Shown here: one piece after another, positions 16,370 through 24,163 of the stretch
How positions within the stretch are numbered: the first letter of the stretch is position 1
How the letters are laid out: each line of letters begins with the position of its first letter
DNA from: Pseudarthrobacter chlorophenolicus
GTDB lineage: Bacteria; Actinomycetota; Actinomycetes; Actinomycetales; Micrococcaceae
Direction: 5' to 3'
Assembly (NCBI RefSeq): GCF_000962805.1
Contig: NZ_JZTW01000001.1
Location: forward strand, 372,001-436,000
Length of the DNA: 64,000 nucleotides
Position numbers and translations under genes: made by a program
The notes under the pieces: model-generated
Seen by the model: only the letters and a program-made list of their open reading frames with translations
Database searches by the model: none
What the model was told of the DNA's origin: nothing

Positions 16370-17506
16370 ATGTCACCAACCGCCGTGCGGCTGAGCCGTA
16401 ACGTCCTGGGCCGGCTCCGGCTGGCGTCCCAGGGGCTCACAGCTGCCGGACCTGCGCCAGCTGCCGGACCAGGCGGTGCTGTTCCCGGCTCCGCCGCGGA
16501 CGTGGTGCGGTGGATGACGGCGATGCAGGCGCAGGACCTGCAGGCGTCGCTGTGGGCCGTGGGTGTGCGGCACCCCGGCTCCGGCCTGAGCGATGTGCGT
16601 GCAGCCCTTGATGCCGGCGCGATCGTCCGTTCCTGGCCCATGCGCGGAACGCTGCACCTGGTGGCACCCGAGGACCTTGGCTGGATGCTGGACCTCACTG
16701 CCGAGCGCCTCACCAGGAGCATCGCCGCCAGGCACCGGGAGCTGGCCATCAGCTGGGCCGACATCGAGGCGAGCCGGGATGTGGCGCTGGCCCGCATCGC
16801 TGCCGGTGGCCCCGTCAGCCGTGCAGACCTGTTCAAGGAGTTTGATGCCGCGGGCCAGCCAACAACGGGCCAGCGTGGCATCCACATCCTGGGCACGCTG
16901 TGCCGGCACGGCTGGCTGGTGCAGGGGCCGCTGGCTGTAAACCAGCAGCTGCTGGTCGCCTTCGACGAGTGGATTCCCGTATCACGGCGCCTCGAACGGG
17001 CCGAGGCGGTGGCGGAGTTCCTGTTGCGCTACATCCGAAGCCACGGACCGGCAACGGTACGGGACTTCGCATGGTGGACGCAGATCCCGCTGACAGAGGC
17101 CAGGGCCGCGCTTGAAGCCATCCGCCACCAGGTAGTGGAAGTTGAGTTTGGTGGCGTGGGCTACTGGATGTCGCCGGAGACCGCCTCCCTGCTGGACAGC
17201 GGGGTCCCGGGAGCCAGGTCGGTCCTGTTGCTGCCCGGCTTCGACGAGTTCGTCCTCGGCTATCAGGACCGCGGCCTCGTCCTGGCGCCGGAGCACTTCA
17301 ACAGCATCGTTCCCGGCGGCAACGGGGTCTTCAAGAAGGCTGTGGTTGCGGCGGGGGAGGTGGTGGGCACCTGGGCGCGGGAAGGCACCGGCCGTGCTGC
17401 CGCCGTCGTACCCGAACTCTTTGACGGGATGCGGCCACTCGGGCCGGCAGCGCAGGCAGCATTCAGCCGCTCCGCCGGCAGGTACCTCGAGTTCCTCACC
17501 ACCTGA
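16370..17506 (+). CDS. AlkZ-like winged-helix DNA-binding protein (DNA glycosylase family)
   Basis: 378-aa member of the HTH_42 (AlkZ/YcaQ) family of DNA glycosylases acting on interstrand crosslinks and alkylated bases. The family region WMTAMQAQDLQASLW (about residues 45-60) contains the Q-A-Q that matches the catalytic QxQ motif; SWPMRGTLHLVAPEDLGWML is the next family block, and VLLLPGFDEFVLGYQDR near residue 290 is the conserved C-terminal motif. Actinobacteria carry several paralogues, some tied to antibiotic self-resistance; no biosynthetic genes are seen here. Leaderless promoter. Confidence 0.85.
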   Translation: MSPTAVRLSRNVLGRLRLASQGLTAAGPAPAAGPGGAVPGSAADVVRWMTAMQAQDLQASLWAVGVRHPGSGLSDVRAALDAGAIVRSWPMRGTLHLVAPEDLGWMLDLTAERLTRSIAARHRELAISWADIEASRDVALARIAAGGPVSRADLFKEFDAAGQPTTGQRGIHILGTLCRHGWLVQGPLAVNQQLLVAFDEWIPVSRRLERAEAVAEFLLRYIRSHGPATVRDFAWWTQIPLTEARAALEAIRHQVVEVEFGGVGYWMSPETASLLDSGVPGARSVLLLPGFDEFVLGYQDRGLVLAPEHFNSIVPGGNGVFKKAVVAAGEVVGTWAREGTGRAAAVVPELFDGMRPLGPAAQAAFSRSAGRYLEFLTT

Positions 17507-17524
17507 CCGGCCCCCACCCGCATA

Positions 17525-17584
17525 ACCGGCCCCCACCCGCATAACCGGTGCCAGTCAGCAACGGTTATGCGGGCCAGGGCCGCT
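17525..17584. repeat. 60-bp palindromic repeat, copy 1
   Basis: Imperfect 23-bp arms (17525-17547 and 17562-17584; the inner 12 bp, 17536-17547 with 17562-17573, are perfect) around a 14-nt loop. It is about 85% identical, same orientation, to 18614-18673. A 19-bp unit ending in CCCGCATA is also tandemly duplicated here (17506-17524 and 17525-17543). There is no T-run, so it is not a typical intrinsic terminator. Confidence 0.75.
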
Positions 17585-17655
17585 CGTGGTGATGACTGTC
17601 CACATAGGCGGGCTGCCGGCTGCCATCTGGAGTGCTGGTTGCCCATGCTGGCACC

Positions 17656-18633
17656 ATGAATTCCGATAAAATCGCTGCCTTGGTGGAAGGACGGTGGCCA
17701 GGAGGGCCGGTGGTTTCCACCGGGCAACTGGCGGAGGCCGGATTGGAAAGCCGGATGGTGGCGGCGGCGGTGAAGGCTGGCGTGATCCTCCGGCTGCGGC
17801 GGGGTGCCTATGTCCGGGGCTCTTACTGGAGCACGCTCAAACCCTGGAACCAGGACCGGCTGATGATTATGGCGCACTATGAATCCACGGGGGGCCGGGC
17901 CCGCTACACCCATGTCAGCGCTGCCATGCTGCACGGCTGCGATGTGTGGAACACCGGGTCCACGGTCCACGTGACAACGCAGTACTCCAATTCGCGGACC
18001 AGCGCGGGCGTGGATGTCCGGACCCACCGGCTGCCGCTCGCAGCGGGCGATCTGGCTACCCTCTGGAGGCCAGATGGCCGCGGGATCCTGACCACCGGCC
18101 TGGAACGGACGGTCCTGGATTGCGCGCGGATCCTTCCCCGTGCCAAGGCAGCCGTCATCGGTGACCATGCGCTGGGCAAGGGTGCATCGTTGGAGGGCAT
18201 GCGGCGTTTGCTGGACGACAGCACTGTGAAGCGTGGGAGCCGCAGGGCCGCCGAGCTGCTGGACGTATTGGATGCACGTTCTGAATCGGCGGGGGAGACG
18301 CGGACCAGGTTGCTCCTGTACTCGTTCGGGCTGGACAGGTTCACGCCGCAAATTGAAATTCCCACCCCCGAAGGTCTCTTTCGTGCGGACTTCGCAGATG
18401 CTGAGGCAAAAGTTGTCATCGAGTTCGACGGCGCCGCCAAGTACTTCGACTTCAACCCCACCGACGGCGTGCTGGTGGCTGAGAGATTGCGGGAAACTGC
18501 ACTGACTGAGGCCGGATGGCGGGTCTTCAGGCTGCGATGGAAGCACTTGGACCGCCCCGAGGAGCTTCGGAGGCGGCTTCTGGAATTCCTGGGACAGCAC
18601 CCCGGAACGCAAAAGCGGCCCCGGCCCGCATAG
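17656..18633 (+). CDS. AbiEi-type HTH plus Vsr/DUF559-like nuclease-fold protein
   Basis: 325-aa protein of unknown role. The N terminus (residues 1-60: VVSTGQLAEAGLESRMV, GVILRLRRGAYVRG) matches the AbiEi-type antitoxin/HTH domain. The C terminus resembles the Vsr/DUF559 restriction-like fold: Glu in SAGETRTRLLL, Asp in FRADFADAE and VVIEFDGAAKYF, and WRVFRLRWKHL. Such solitary proteins are frequent in actinobacterial genomes and are annotated from the type IV toxin-antitoxin family, but no AbiEii partner is present. It is flanked by two 60-bp palindromic repeats, the second of which supplies its last codons and stop. CATGCT 6 nt before ATG 17656 may be a weak leaderless promoter. Confidence 0.8.
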   Translation: MNSDKIAALVEGRWPGGPVVSTGQLAEAGLESRMVAAAVKAGVILRLRRGAYVRGSYWSTLKPWNQDRLMIMAHYESTGGRARYTHVSAAMLHGCDVWNTGSTVHVTTQYSNSRTSAGVDVRTHRLPLAAGDLATLWRPDGRGILTTGLERTVLDCARILPRAKAAVIGDHALGKGASLEGMRRLLDDSTVKRGSRRAAELLDVLDARSESAGETRTRLLLYSFGLDRFTPQIEIPTPEGLFRADFADAEAKVVIEFDGAAKYFDFNPTDGVLVAERLRETALTEAGWRVFRLRWKHLDRPEELRRRLLEFLGQHPGTQKRPRPA

Positions 18634-18673
18634 CCGGTCCAAGGTAGCAACGGTTATGCAGGCCAGGGCCGCT
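18614..18673. repeat. 60-bp palindromic repeat, copy 2
   Basis: Arms 18614-18636 and 18651-18673 (20 of 23 paired) around loop 18637-18650. The right arm matches copy 1 at 22 of 23 positions. It overlaps the 3' end of the AbiEi/Vsr-like gene and lies between it and the convergent asd gene. Confidence 0.75.
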
Positions 18674-18690
18674 CAAGCGGCGGGCAACGG

Positions 18691-19833
18691 TTACAGGTTG
18701 CCGGTGGCGATCTTCAGCATGCGGCGCAGCGGCTCGGCGGCGCCCCAGAGCAACTGGTCGCCCACGGTGAAGGCGCTGATGTAGCTGGGGCCCATCTCCA
18801 TCTTGCGGATACGGCCCACCGGGATGTCCAGGGTGCCGGAAGCGGCCACGGGAGTCAGATCCGCCATGGAAGCTTCCTTGGTGTTGGGAACCACCTTGGC
18901 CCACTCATTGTCCTCAGCCAGGAGCTTCTCGATCTCGGCAACGGACAAGTCTTCGCGGAGCTTCAGCGTCAGCGCCTGGGAGTGGGAACGCATGGCACCA
19001 ATGCGGACGCAGAGGCCGTCCATGATGACGTGGTTGTCCTCGGCGGTGCCCAGGATCTTGTTGGTTTCCACCCCGGCCTTCCACTCTTCCTTGGACTGGC
19101 CGTTGCCAAGGTCCGCGTCGATCCAGGGGATCAGGGAGCCGGCCAGCGGCACACCGAACTGGGTGGCGTCGATGTCGGTGCGCTGGTGCGCCAGGACCTT
19201 GCGGTCGATCTCGAGGATCGCCGAGGCAGGGTCGTCAAGTTCGGTGCTGACTTCGGCGTTAAGCGTGCCGAACTGGCTGAGGAGCTCACGCATGTGCCGG
19301 GCGCCGCCGCCGGAGGCAGCCTGGTAGGTCATGGACGTGCCCCACTCGACCAGGCCGTTCTTGAACAGCCCGCCCAGGCCCATGAGCATGCAGGAGACCG
19401 TGCAGTTGCCGCCGATGAAGTCCTTGGTGCCGTTGACCAGGCCCTTGTCGATCACATCGCGGTTGATGGGGTCCAGCACGATGATCGAGTCGTCGTTCAT
19501 GCGCAGGGTGGAGGCGGCGTCAATCCAGAGGCCGTCCCAGCCGCGGCTGCGCAGTTCACCGTGGACCTGCTTGGTGTAATCCCCGCCCTGGGCGGTAACG
19601 ATAATGGGCAGCTTCGCCAGGGTGTCGAGGTCGAATGCGTTCTCGAGCTTGCCGGCGCTGCCTCCAGCTGTTCCAGCAATAGACGGTGCGGCACCTCCCG
19701 CGTTGGAGGTGGAGAAAAACACCGGGTTGATGTTGGCGAAGTCGCCCTCGTCCTGCATGCGCTGCATGAGGACGGAGCCCACCATGCCGCGCCATCCGAC
19801 CAGGCCGACAGAAGGGGTAGCTGCTGTAGTCAT
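18691..19833 (-). CDS. asd: Aspartate-semialdehyde dehydrogenase
   Basis: 380-aa NADPH-dependent enzyme that converts aspartyl-4-phosphate to aspartate semialdehyde, the branch point to lysine/DAP, methionine and threonine. The N terminus [14 protein letters not shown] binds NADP; the catalytic Cys144 lies in [18 protein letters not shown] and ATYQ-like [15 protein letters not shown] follows; [17 protein letters not shown] carries the active-site His. These motifs and the length match the E. coli-type Asd rather than the shorter form of most Actinobacteria. No aspartokinase gene is adjacent. Leaderless promoter. Confidence 0.96.
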   Translation of the reverse strand: MTTAATPSVGLVGWRGMVGSVLMQRMQDEGDFANINPVFFSTSNAGGAAPSIAGTAGGSAGKLENAFDLDTLAKLPIIVTAQGGDYTKQVHGELRSRGWDGLWIDAASTLRMNDDSIIVLDPINRDVIDKGLVNGTKDFIGGNCTVSCMLMGLGGLFKNGLVEWGTSMTYQAASGGGARHMRELLSQFGTLNAEVSTELDDPASAILEIDRKVLAHQRTDIDATQFGVPLAGSLIPWIDADLGNGQSKEEWKAGVETNKILGTAEDNHVIMDGLCVRIGAMRSHSQALTLKLREDLSVAEIEKLLAEDNEWAKVVPNTKEASMADLTPVAASGTLDIPVGRIRKMEMGPSYISAFTVGDQLLWGAAEPLRRMLKIATGNL

Positions 19834-19839
19834 TCGTCC

Positions 19840-19845
19840 AGTTTA
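19840..19845 (-). promoter_or_regulatory. -10 box TAAACT, leaderless asd promoter
   Basis: Minus-strand hexamer 6 nt before the asd ATG (19833). Confidence 0.55.
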
Positions 19846-19957
19846 GACTTCGCAACCGGAAGGGCGCAGTCGGTTACGTCACTGCCGCCAGCCACCTGCG
19901 GAGTACGACGGCGGCCCGGACCGGCAGCGGTTTTCTGCTGCTGGCAGCCGCAACAGG

Positions 19958-20176
19958 CTAGCCCCGGTCGGACTCTTCCAGCAGGGCGGTCTTGCGGGCG
20001 CGCAGGGCGAAGAACGCGCCAAAGGCGAAGGCCTGCGTTACCACCACGAGCACGATGGCGCCGGCGATCTTGTTGCCACCCAGAATCATGGTGAGCCCCA
20101 CGATCGCGGACAGCAGCGCCAGGAGGGGAAGGAGCATGTACCCCAGGACGAACAGGGTTTCGGGTTTCTTCAGCAT
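19958..20176 (-). CDS. Small two-helix membrane protein downstream of folA
   Basis: 72-aa protein with two hydrophobic segments (about residues 8-30 and 35-58) and a charged C terminus (LRARKTALLEESDRG). It starts 4 bp after the folA stop, with a plausible AGGAC Shine-Dalgarno, so it is probably the last gene of thyA-folA. No family recognised; the ATG inside a longer frame (from 20227) is preferred because that extension overlaps folA. Confidence 0.7.
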   Translation of the reverse strand: MLKKPETLFVLGYMLLPLLALLSAIVGLTMILGGNKIAGAIVLVVVTQAFAFGAFFALRARKTALLEESDRG

Positions 20177-20180
20177 CGTC

Positions 20181-20765
20181 CTAGCTTTCGGTCCGTGACC
20201 ATTTGGTGAATCGGTAGCGCGTGCCATTGGCGCCGGTCAGCCAACCGTCCGGCGGGAGGGAGGAGCTGGCCTCCCAACTGGTGCCGAGCTCCGGAGCGTA
20301 TGTGTCGCCGTCGGCCTGTACGTCGATGGTGGTGACCACCGCAACGTTGGCGAGCTCGGTCGACTGGCGGAAAATCTCGCCGCCGCCAAGGATCCAGACG
20401 GTGTCGCCGCCGTCGACGAACTGGGACTCCAGCAGCGCGTCATCCAGCGAGGGGACCACCACGGCGCCCTCCGCCTCGGGTGTACCGGCCCAGCTTTCCT
20501 GCCGGGTGATGACGATGTTGGTGCGCCCGGGCAGCGGGCGGTACTTCTCCGGAAAGGACAGCCAGGTTTTGCGGCCCATGATCACCGGGTGCCCGGTGGT
20601 CAGCCGGGTGAAGTGCCTGAGGTCTTCCGGCAGGTGCCAGGGCATGTCCCCGTCTTTGCCGATGACGCCGTCCGGTGTCTGCGCCCAGACCAGGCCCACG
20701 CCCCTGATGGAGGCGGCAAGTTCGTCCGTGAAGGACTGCGGATCGGCGGAGTTCCCGGTGCTCAT
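20181..20765 (-). CDS. folA: Dihydrofolate reductase
   Basis: 194-aa NADPH-dependent reductase that regenerates tetrahydrofolate. Family motifs: [20 protein letters not shown] (N-terminal substrate loop), [20 protein letters not shown] (with the Gly-Arg-Lys-Thr NADPH site after it) and [11 protein letters not shown]. It overlaps thyA by the ATGA sequence at 20762-20765, the classical coupling of thymidylate synthase with the enzyme that recycles its dihydrofolate product. Confidence 0.97.
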   Translation of the reverse strand: MSTGNSADPQSFTDELAASIRGVGLVWAQTPDGVIGKDGDMPWHLPEDLRHFTRLTTGHPVIMGRKTWLSFPEKYRPLPGRTNIVITRQESWAGTPEAEGAVVVPSLDDALLESQFVDGGDTVWILGGGEIFRQSTELANVAVVTTIDVQADGDTYAPELGTSWEASSSLPPDGWLTGANGTRYRFTKWSRTES

Positions 20766-21565
20766 ACGGCAATCGGCGCCTTAATGGTGGGGTGGTGCTT
20801 GTAACCGACCACCTCGAAGTCTTCCAGCGTGTAGTCGAAGATCGAGGCGGGCTTCCTGTTGATCTTCAGCTGCGGGTACTCGTACGGCTCCCGTTCGAGC
20901 TGCTTGAGGACCTGGTCCATGTGGTTCTCGTAAATGTGGACGTCGCCACCGGTCCAGACAAACTCGCCGGGCTCGAGGCCCACCTGCTGCGCCAGCATGT
21001 ACGTGAGCAGGGCGTAGGAGGCGATGTTGAACGGGACGCCCAGGAACATGTCCGCCGAGCGCTGGTACAGCTGGCAGGAGAGCTTCCCGTCGGCAACGTA
21101 GAACTGGAAGAACGCGTGGCACGGCGGCAGCGCCATGTCATTGAGCTCGGAGACGTTCCAGGCCGAGACGATGTGCCGGCGGGAGTCCGGGTTGGCCTTG
21201 AGGTTCTCTACAAGCTCGGCGATCTGGTCGATGTGGCCGCCGTCCGGGGTGGGCCAGCTGCGCCACTGCACGCCGTAAACCGGGCCGAGGTCGCCGTCCT
21301 CGTCAGCCCATTCATTCCAGATGGTGACGCCCTGGTCCTGCATCCACTTCACGTTGGTTTCGCCGCGCAGGAACCACAACAGCTCCACTGCCACGGACTT
21401 GAAGTGGACCCGCTTGGTGGTGATGAGCGGGAAGCCTTCGGCGAGGTCGAAACGGATCTGGCGGCCGAAAACGCTGGTGGTTCCGGTGCCCGTACGGTCG
21501 GATTTGTGCGTGCCCTGCGCGAGGACGTCGCGCAGAAGGTCTTCATAAGGCGTGGGGATGCTCAC
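20762..21565 (-). CDS. thyA: Thymidylate synthase
   Basis: 267-aa enzyme that methylates dUMP to dTMP using methylenetetrahydrofolate. The active-site Cys149 lies in [21 protein letters not shown] (Arg for phosphate binding), [18 protein letters not shown] and HIYENH are the expected blocks. GTG start at 21565 with a leaderless TAGACT promoter whose TAG also ends the upstream gene. Operon thyA-folA-small membrane protein. Confidence 0.98.
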   Translation of the reverse strand: MSIPTPYEDLLRDVLAQGTHKSDRTGTGTTSVFGRQIRFDLAEGFPLITTKRVHFKSVAVELLWFLRGETNVKWMQDQGVTIWNEWADEDGDLGPVYGVQWRSWPTPDGGHIDQIAELVENLKANPDSRRHIVSAWNVSELNDMALPPCHAFFQFYVADGKLSCQLYQRSADMFLGVPFNIASYALLTYMLAQQVGLEPGEFVWTGGDVHIYENHMDQVLKQLEREPYEYPQLKINRKPASIFDYTLEDFEVVGYKHHPTIKAPIAV

Positions 21566-21571
21566 CGTCCA

Positions 21572-21577
21572 AGTCTA
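21572..21577 (-). promoter_or_regulatory. -10 box TAGACT, leaderless thyA promoter
   Basis: Minus-strand hexamer 6 nt before the thyA GTG. Its first three bases are the stop codon of the DUF1648 gene at 21575-22069. Confidence 0.6.
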
Positions 21578-22069
21578 CCGGGGCGGGGTGGGTGGCGCGG
21601 TGACGTGGCGGACGGCACGGATCACCAGACGCAGCGCGAACCCCATCAGGAGGAGCATCGGCGGCCAGATGGTCCACACGCTGGTCAGTTCGAGCCAGCC
21701 CGTGACGCACAGCCAGCTGAAAAGGATTGCCAATGCCGGCGTCAGCGCCGCGAGGACGTCCTTGCCGGCGCGGGCTTCGAGAGCAGCCCGGGCCGCATCC
21801 TGCGCTCCTTTGCTGGCCATGGCCGGAAGGAACCGGTACAGCAGCCACAGGAACGCCACCACGCCGGTACCGATCAGCAGCGGCGAAAAGACAGCAAAGA
21901 CTGATTTGCCGGCGAACCGGTCCGGGATGCCCGCCCCGTTCCAGTGCACGGGGACGGGATCCGGCATCCCGGGGTAGAGGTAGGCCCCCAGGACTGCCGT
22001 TGCGGCCAGGAGCAGCAGGGATGGCACAAACCAGGTCCGCTCAGATGCCCGGCCCGGATCAGTGTCCAT
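21575..22069 (-). CDS. DUF1648 membrane protein
   Basis: 164-aa membrane protein with four likely TM helices. DPVPVHWNGAGIPDRFAGK (about residues 35-52) is the DUF1648 signature, shared with the larger protein at 9130-10311. ATG 22069 is chosen because the longer frame runs into the GntR gene; the two reading frames still overlap by 11 bp. It is the third gene of an operon led by a large membrane protein and a GntR regulator. Function unknown. Confidence 0.8.
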   Translation of the reverse strand: MDTDPGRASERTWFVPSLLLLAATAVLGAYLYPGMPDPVPVHWNGAGIPDRFAGKSVFAVFSPLLIGTGVVAFLWLLYRFLPAMASKGAQDAARAALEARAGKDVLAALTPALAILFSWLCVTGWLELTSVWTIWPPMLLLMGFALRLVIRAVRHVTAPPTPPR

Positions 22070-22463
22070 CGGCCCGCTTCCTTCCCAGCCTTGCTCGAAC
22101 CAGGTCCAGCAGCAGCCCGTCGCCGAGTCCCGCCTTCCGGCCGGCTTCCACATAGCGTTCGACGGCGGCCGTCACCTCCGGCGGCACGGCACCCGGGCTG
22201 CCGTGCCCGGCACCGCCCGGAACGGATCCGATGAAGGTGCCGCCCCGTCGTCGTGATTCAACAACCCCTGCTGCCTCCAATTCCTTGTAGGCCCTGGCCA
22301 CGGTGCCGGCAGCAATTCCCAAATCTGCGGCCAGGCTGCGGACGGTGGGCAGCCTGCTTCCAGCCGGCAGTGCGCCAACGGCAACCAGCGAGCTGATTTG
22401 TGACCTGATCTGCTCATAGGGCGGGGTGGCGGACCGCAGGTCCACTGTGATTCCGGCGCTCAC
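22059..22463 (-). CDS. GntR-family transcriptional regulator, YtrA subfamily
   Basis: 134-aa one-component regulator: a GntR winged helix (ATPPYEQIRSQISSLVAVGA, then LPTVRSLAADLGIAAGTVARAYKELEAAGVV) with only a short C-terminal tail, as in the YtrA subfamily that normally controls ABC transporter operons and its own synthesis. The GTG start at 22463 overlaps the upstream gene's TGA (GTGA), so translation is coupled. The palindrome at 24102-24127 before the first gene is its likely operator. Confidence 0.92.
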   Translation of the reverse strand: MSAGITVDLRSATPPYEQIRSQISSLVAVGALPAGSRLPTVRSLAADLGIAAGTVARAYKELEAAGVVESRRRGGTFIGSVPGGAGHGSPGAVPPEVTAAVERYVEAGRKAGLGDGLLLDLVRARLGRKRADGH

Positions 22464-24079
22464 GGCACCTTTTCCGGTGAAGGCGCGGCCGCGGAGGCAG
22501 GCTTGGCGGTGATTCCGCGGACGGGGATCACCGCAATGACCACGCCGGCAGCCGCCAGGATCACGCCTACTCCCGGTGCCATCTGCCACAGGACCGAGGT
22601 GGGGTCGGCGGCCGGCGGGGAAAAGCGCTGCAGCCCTGGTGCTGCGCTCATGAGCAGTGCCCCGGCCTGGGCGGAGAAGAGGGCAGCCAAGGTGCGGGCC
22701 ACCCTGTGCAGCGTGATGGCACGAAGGGCGGCGTCCAGGCCGCGAACCGCGGCAGGGATACTGGGGCGGCGCCGTGCCACGGCAACGGGCACGGCGGCTG
22801 TTCCGATGGCAGCAGCAGTGGTCCACGCTGTTGCTGGCCACGAGGCAGGAACACCCGCTGCTGCCTGCCGCGCCGCAATGAGGACCATGACGCAGAGCAG
22901 GATGGCCGCGGCAGCAACCACCGTGGTGATGAGGGCGGGGGAGACCGGCTGGCGGGGCCAGCGGCGGGGCTCGCCGTCCGTGCCGTAATTGCGGTGCAGG
23001 AGGACCTCCCCACCGGCCACCACCGCCAGGATAGCTATGGCCGCCAGTGCGACGAAGATCGCCGGCTGGCCGGTGAGGACGCCGGGCACCAGCGCCGCTG
23101 CAACTACGGGAAGGGCTGCAGCCACGCCCATGGCGGGCCCGATCGAGACCACCAATTTCGTGGCCGGTTGCGCGTCAGGGATCCGGCGGGTCCGGATTCG
23201 GGTCAGTCCATGGGACAGTTTGGGCGGCGCCCACCACCACATCGCCAGGAGCACCACAAGGTTCAATATGGCGGCGGGACTGGCCCAATTGCCTGTGCCT
23301 TCTGCCGGGTCCGGCAGGGCAGCATAATTGCCGGCGATTGCGGCCAGGCCAGCAGCCACGGTGGCAACGGTCCGGAGCAACCGGTTCATCGCGATGGTCC
23401 GCAACAGGCCGTTGTCCTCGGAGGAGAGCCATTCCAGCCGCCGGCGCCGGGCGATCAATGCCAGGACGGCAAAGGTTCCGGCTGCCAGGACCACCAGCGC
23501 GCCACCCAGAGGGGCGGCGAGGCCGGTGCCGGGGACCCGGCCGTCCCCGCCGTAGTACACGTAACCACCGGACGGTTCGGGACGCGGCACGTAAGGAACG
23601 GGATCAAAGCCCGGCAGGGTTGCCGTCCACGCGATCTGCCCGGCGGCAGTGACGAAGATAGCCAGCACGGTCCAGAAAAGTTTCCGGGGCAGGAAATCCC
23701 GAATCCGGCGGACGTCGAGGCTGGCCCGCCGCCGGGGAAGCCGTGGGCCGGGATAGCTAAGCTGGCCGATGGCATGCACCGCAAGGCAGCCCAGGACGGG
23801 CCACGCCAGGACGGGGAGGAGTTCGACGGCGGACGGCGCCTCGGAGGCGTCGGAGACGGGGATGAGGCCCGCCTTCGCCGCCGGCTGGAGCGAACTCACC
23901 AGCCAGCCGATGACCCCGATCCAGAGCGCGTGCTTGGCTGCAGTGTCCGCTGACCCGGGATTGCCCGGTTGCCAGATGACCCACCGGAGCAGCAGGTAGA
24001 CCCCCGCCGCCAGCAGGAACGGAAACAGGAATACCGTCGGCTGTATCGCGTTGAACGCTAAGGCGTCGAGGCCTGGCAC
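22460..24079 (-). CDS. Large multi-pass membrane protein of unknown function
   Basis: About 539 aa with some 12 hydrophobic segments and no recognised catalytic motif; Pro/Ala-rich C terminus. A GTG at 24079 with GGGGGA upstream is preferred as start over a TTG at 24112, since that TTG is inside the palindromic operator. First gene of the operon with GntR and DUF1648. In YtrA-type operons this place is usually taken by ABC transporter components; no Walker motifs are seen here, so its role is open (possibly a DUF1648-related stress or immunity protein). Confidence 0.65.
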   Translation of the reverse strand: MPGLDALAFNAIQPTVFLFPFLLAAGVYLLLRWVIWQPGNPGSADTAAKHALWIGVIGWLVSSLQPAAKAGLIPVSDASEAPSAVELLPVLAWPVLGCLAVHAIGQLSYPGPRLPRRRASLDVRRIRDFLPRKLFWTVLAIFVTAAGQIAWTATLPGFDPVPYVPRPEPSGGYVYYGGDGRVPGTGLAAPLGGALVVLAAGTFAVLALIARRRRLEWLSSEDNGLLRTIAMNRLLRTVATVAAGLAAIAGNYAALPDPAEGTGNWASPAAILNLVVLLAMWWWAPPKLSHGLTRIRTRRIPDAQPATKLVVSIGPAMGVAAALPVVAAALVPGVLTGQPAIFVALAAIAILAVVAGGEVLLHRNYGTDGEPRRWPRQPVSPALITTVVAAAAILLCVMVLIAARQAAAGVPASWPATAWTTAAAIGTAAVPVAVARRRPSIPAAVRGLDAALRAITLHRVARTLAALFSAQAGALLMSAAPGLQRFSPPAADPTSVLWQMAPGVGVILAAAGVVIAVIPVRGITAKPASAAAPSPEKVP

Positions 24080-24101
24080 ATCTTCCCCCAAATTCGTGCG
24101 G

Positions 24102-24127
24102 CTTTGTATCAAGTATTTGATACAAAG
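24102..24127. promoter_or_regulatory. Perfect palindrome, probable GntR/YtrA operator
   Basis: CTTTGTATCAA (24102-24112) and its exact reverse complement (24117-24127) around a 4-bp spacer. The AT-rich 26-bp site is directly upstream of the GntR-containing operon and would cover its promoter. An 11-bp perfect dyad is typical of GntR operators; autoregulation is inference. Confidence 0.7.
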
Positions 24128-24163
24128 TGGCGCGCGGTCAACCGGGCGGACCAGCCATTACCG

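Noticed and set aside
24080..24112. TTG start for the large membrane protein at 24112
   Set aside because: It would place the first codons inside the palindromic operator; GTG 24079 with GGGGGA upstream fits better.
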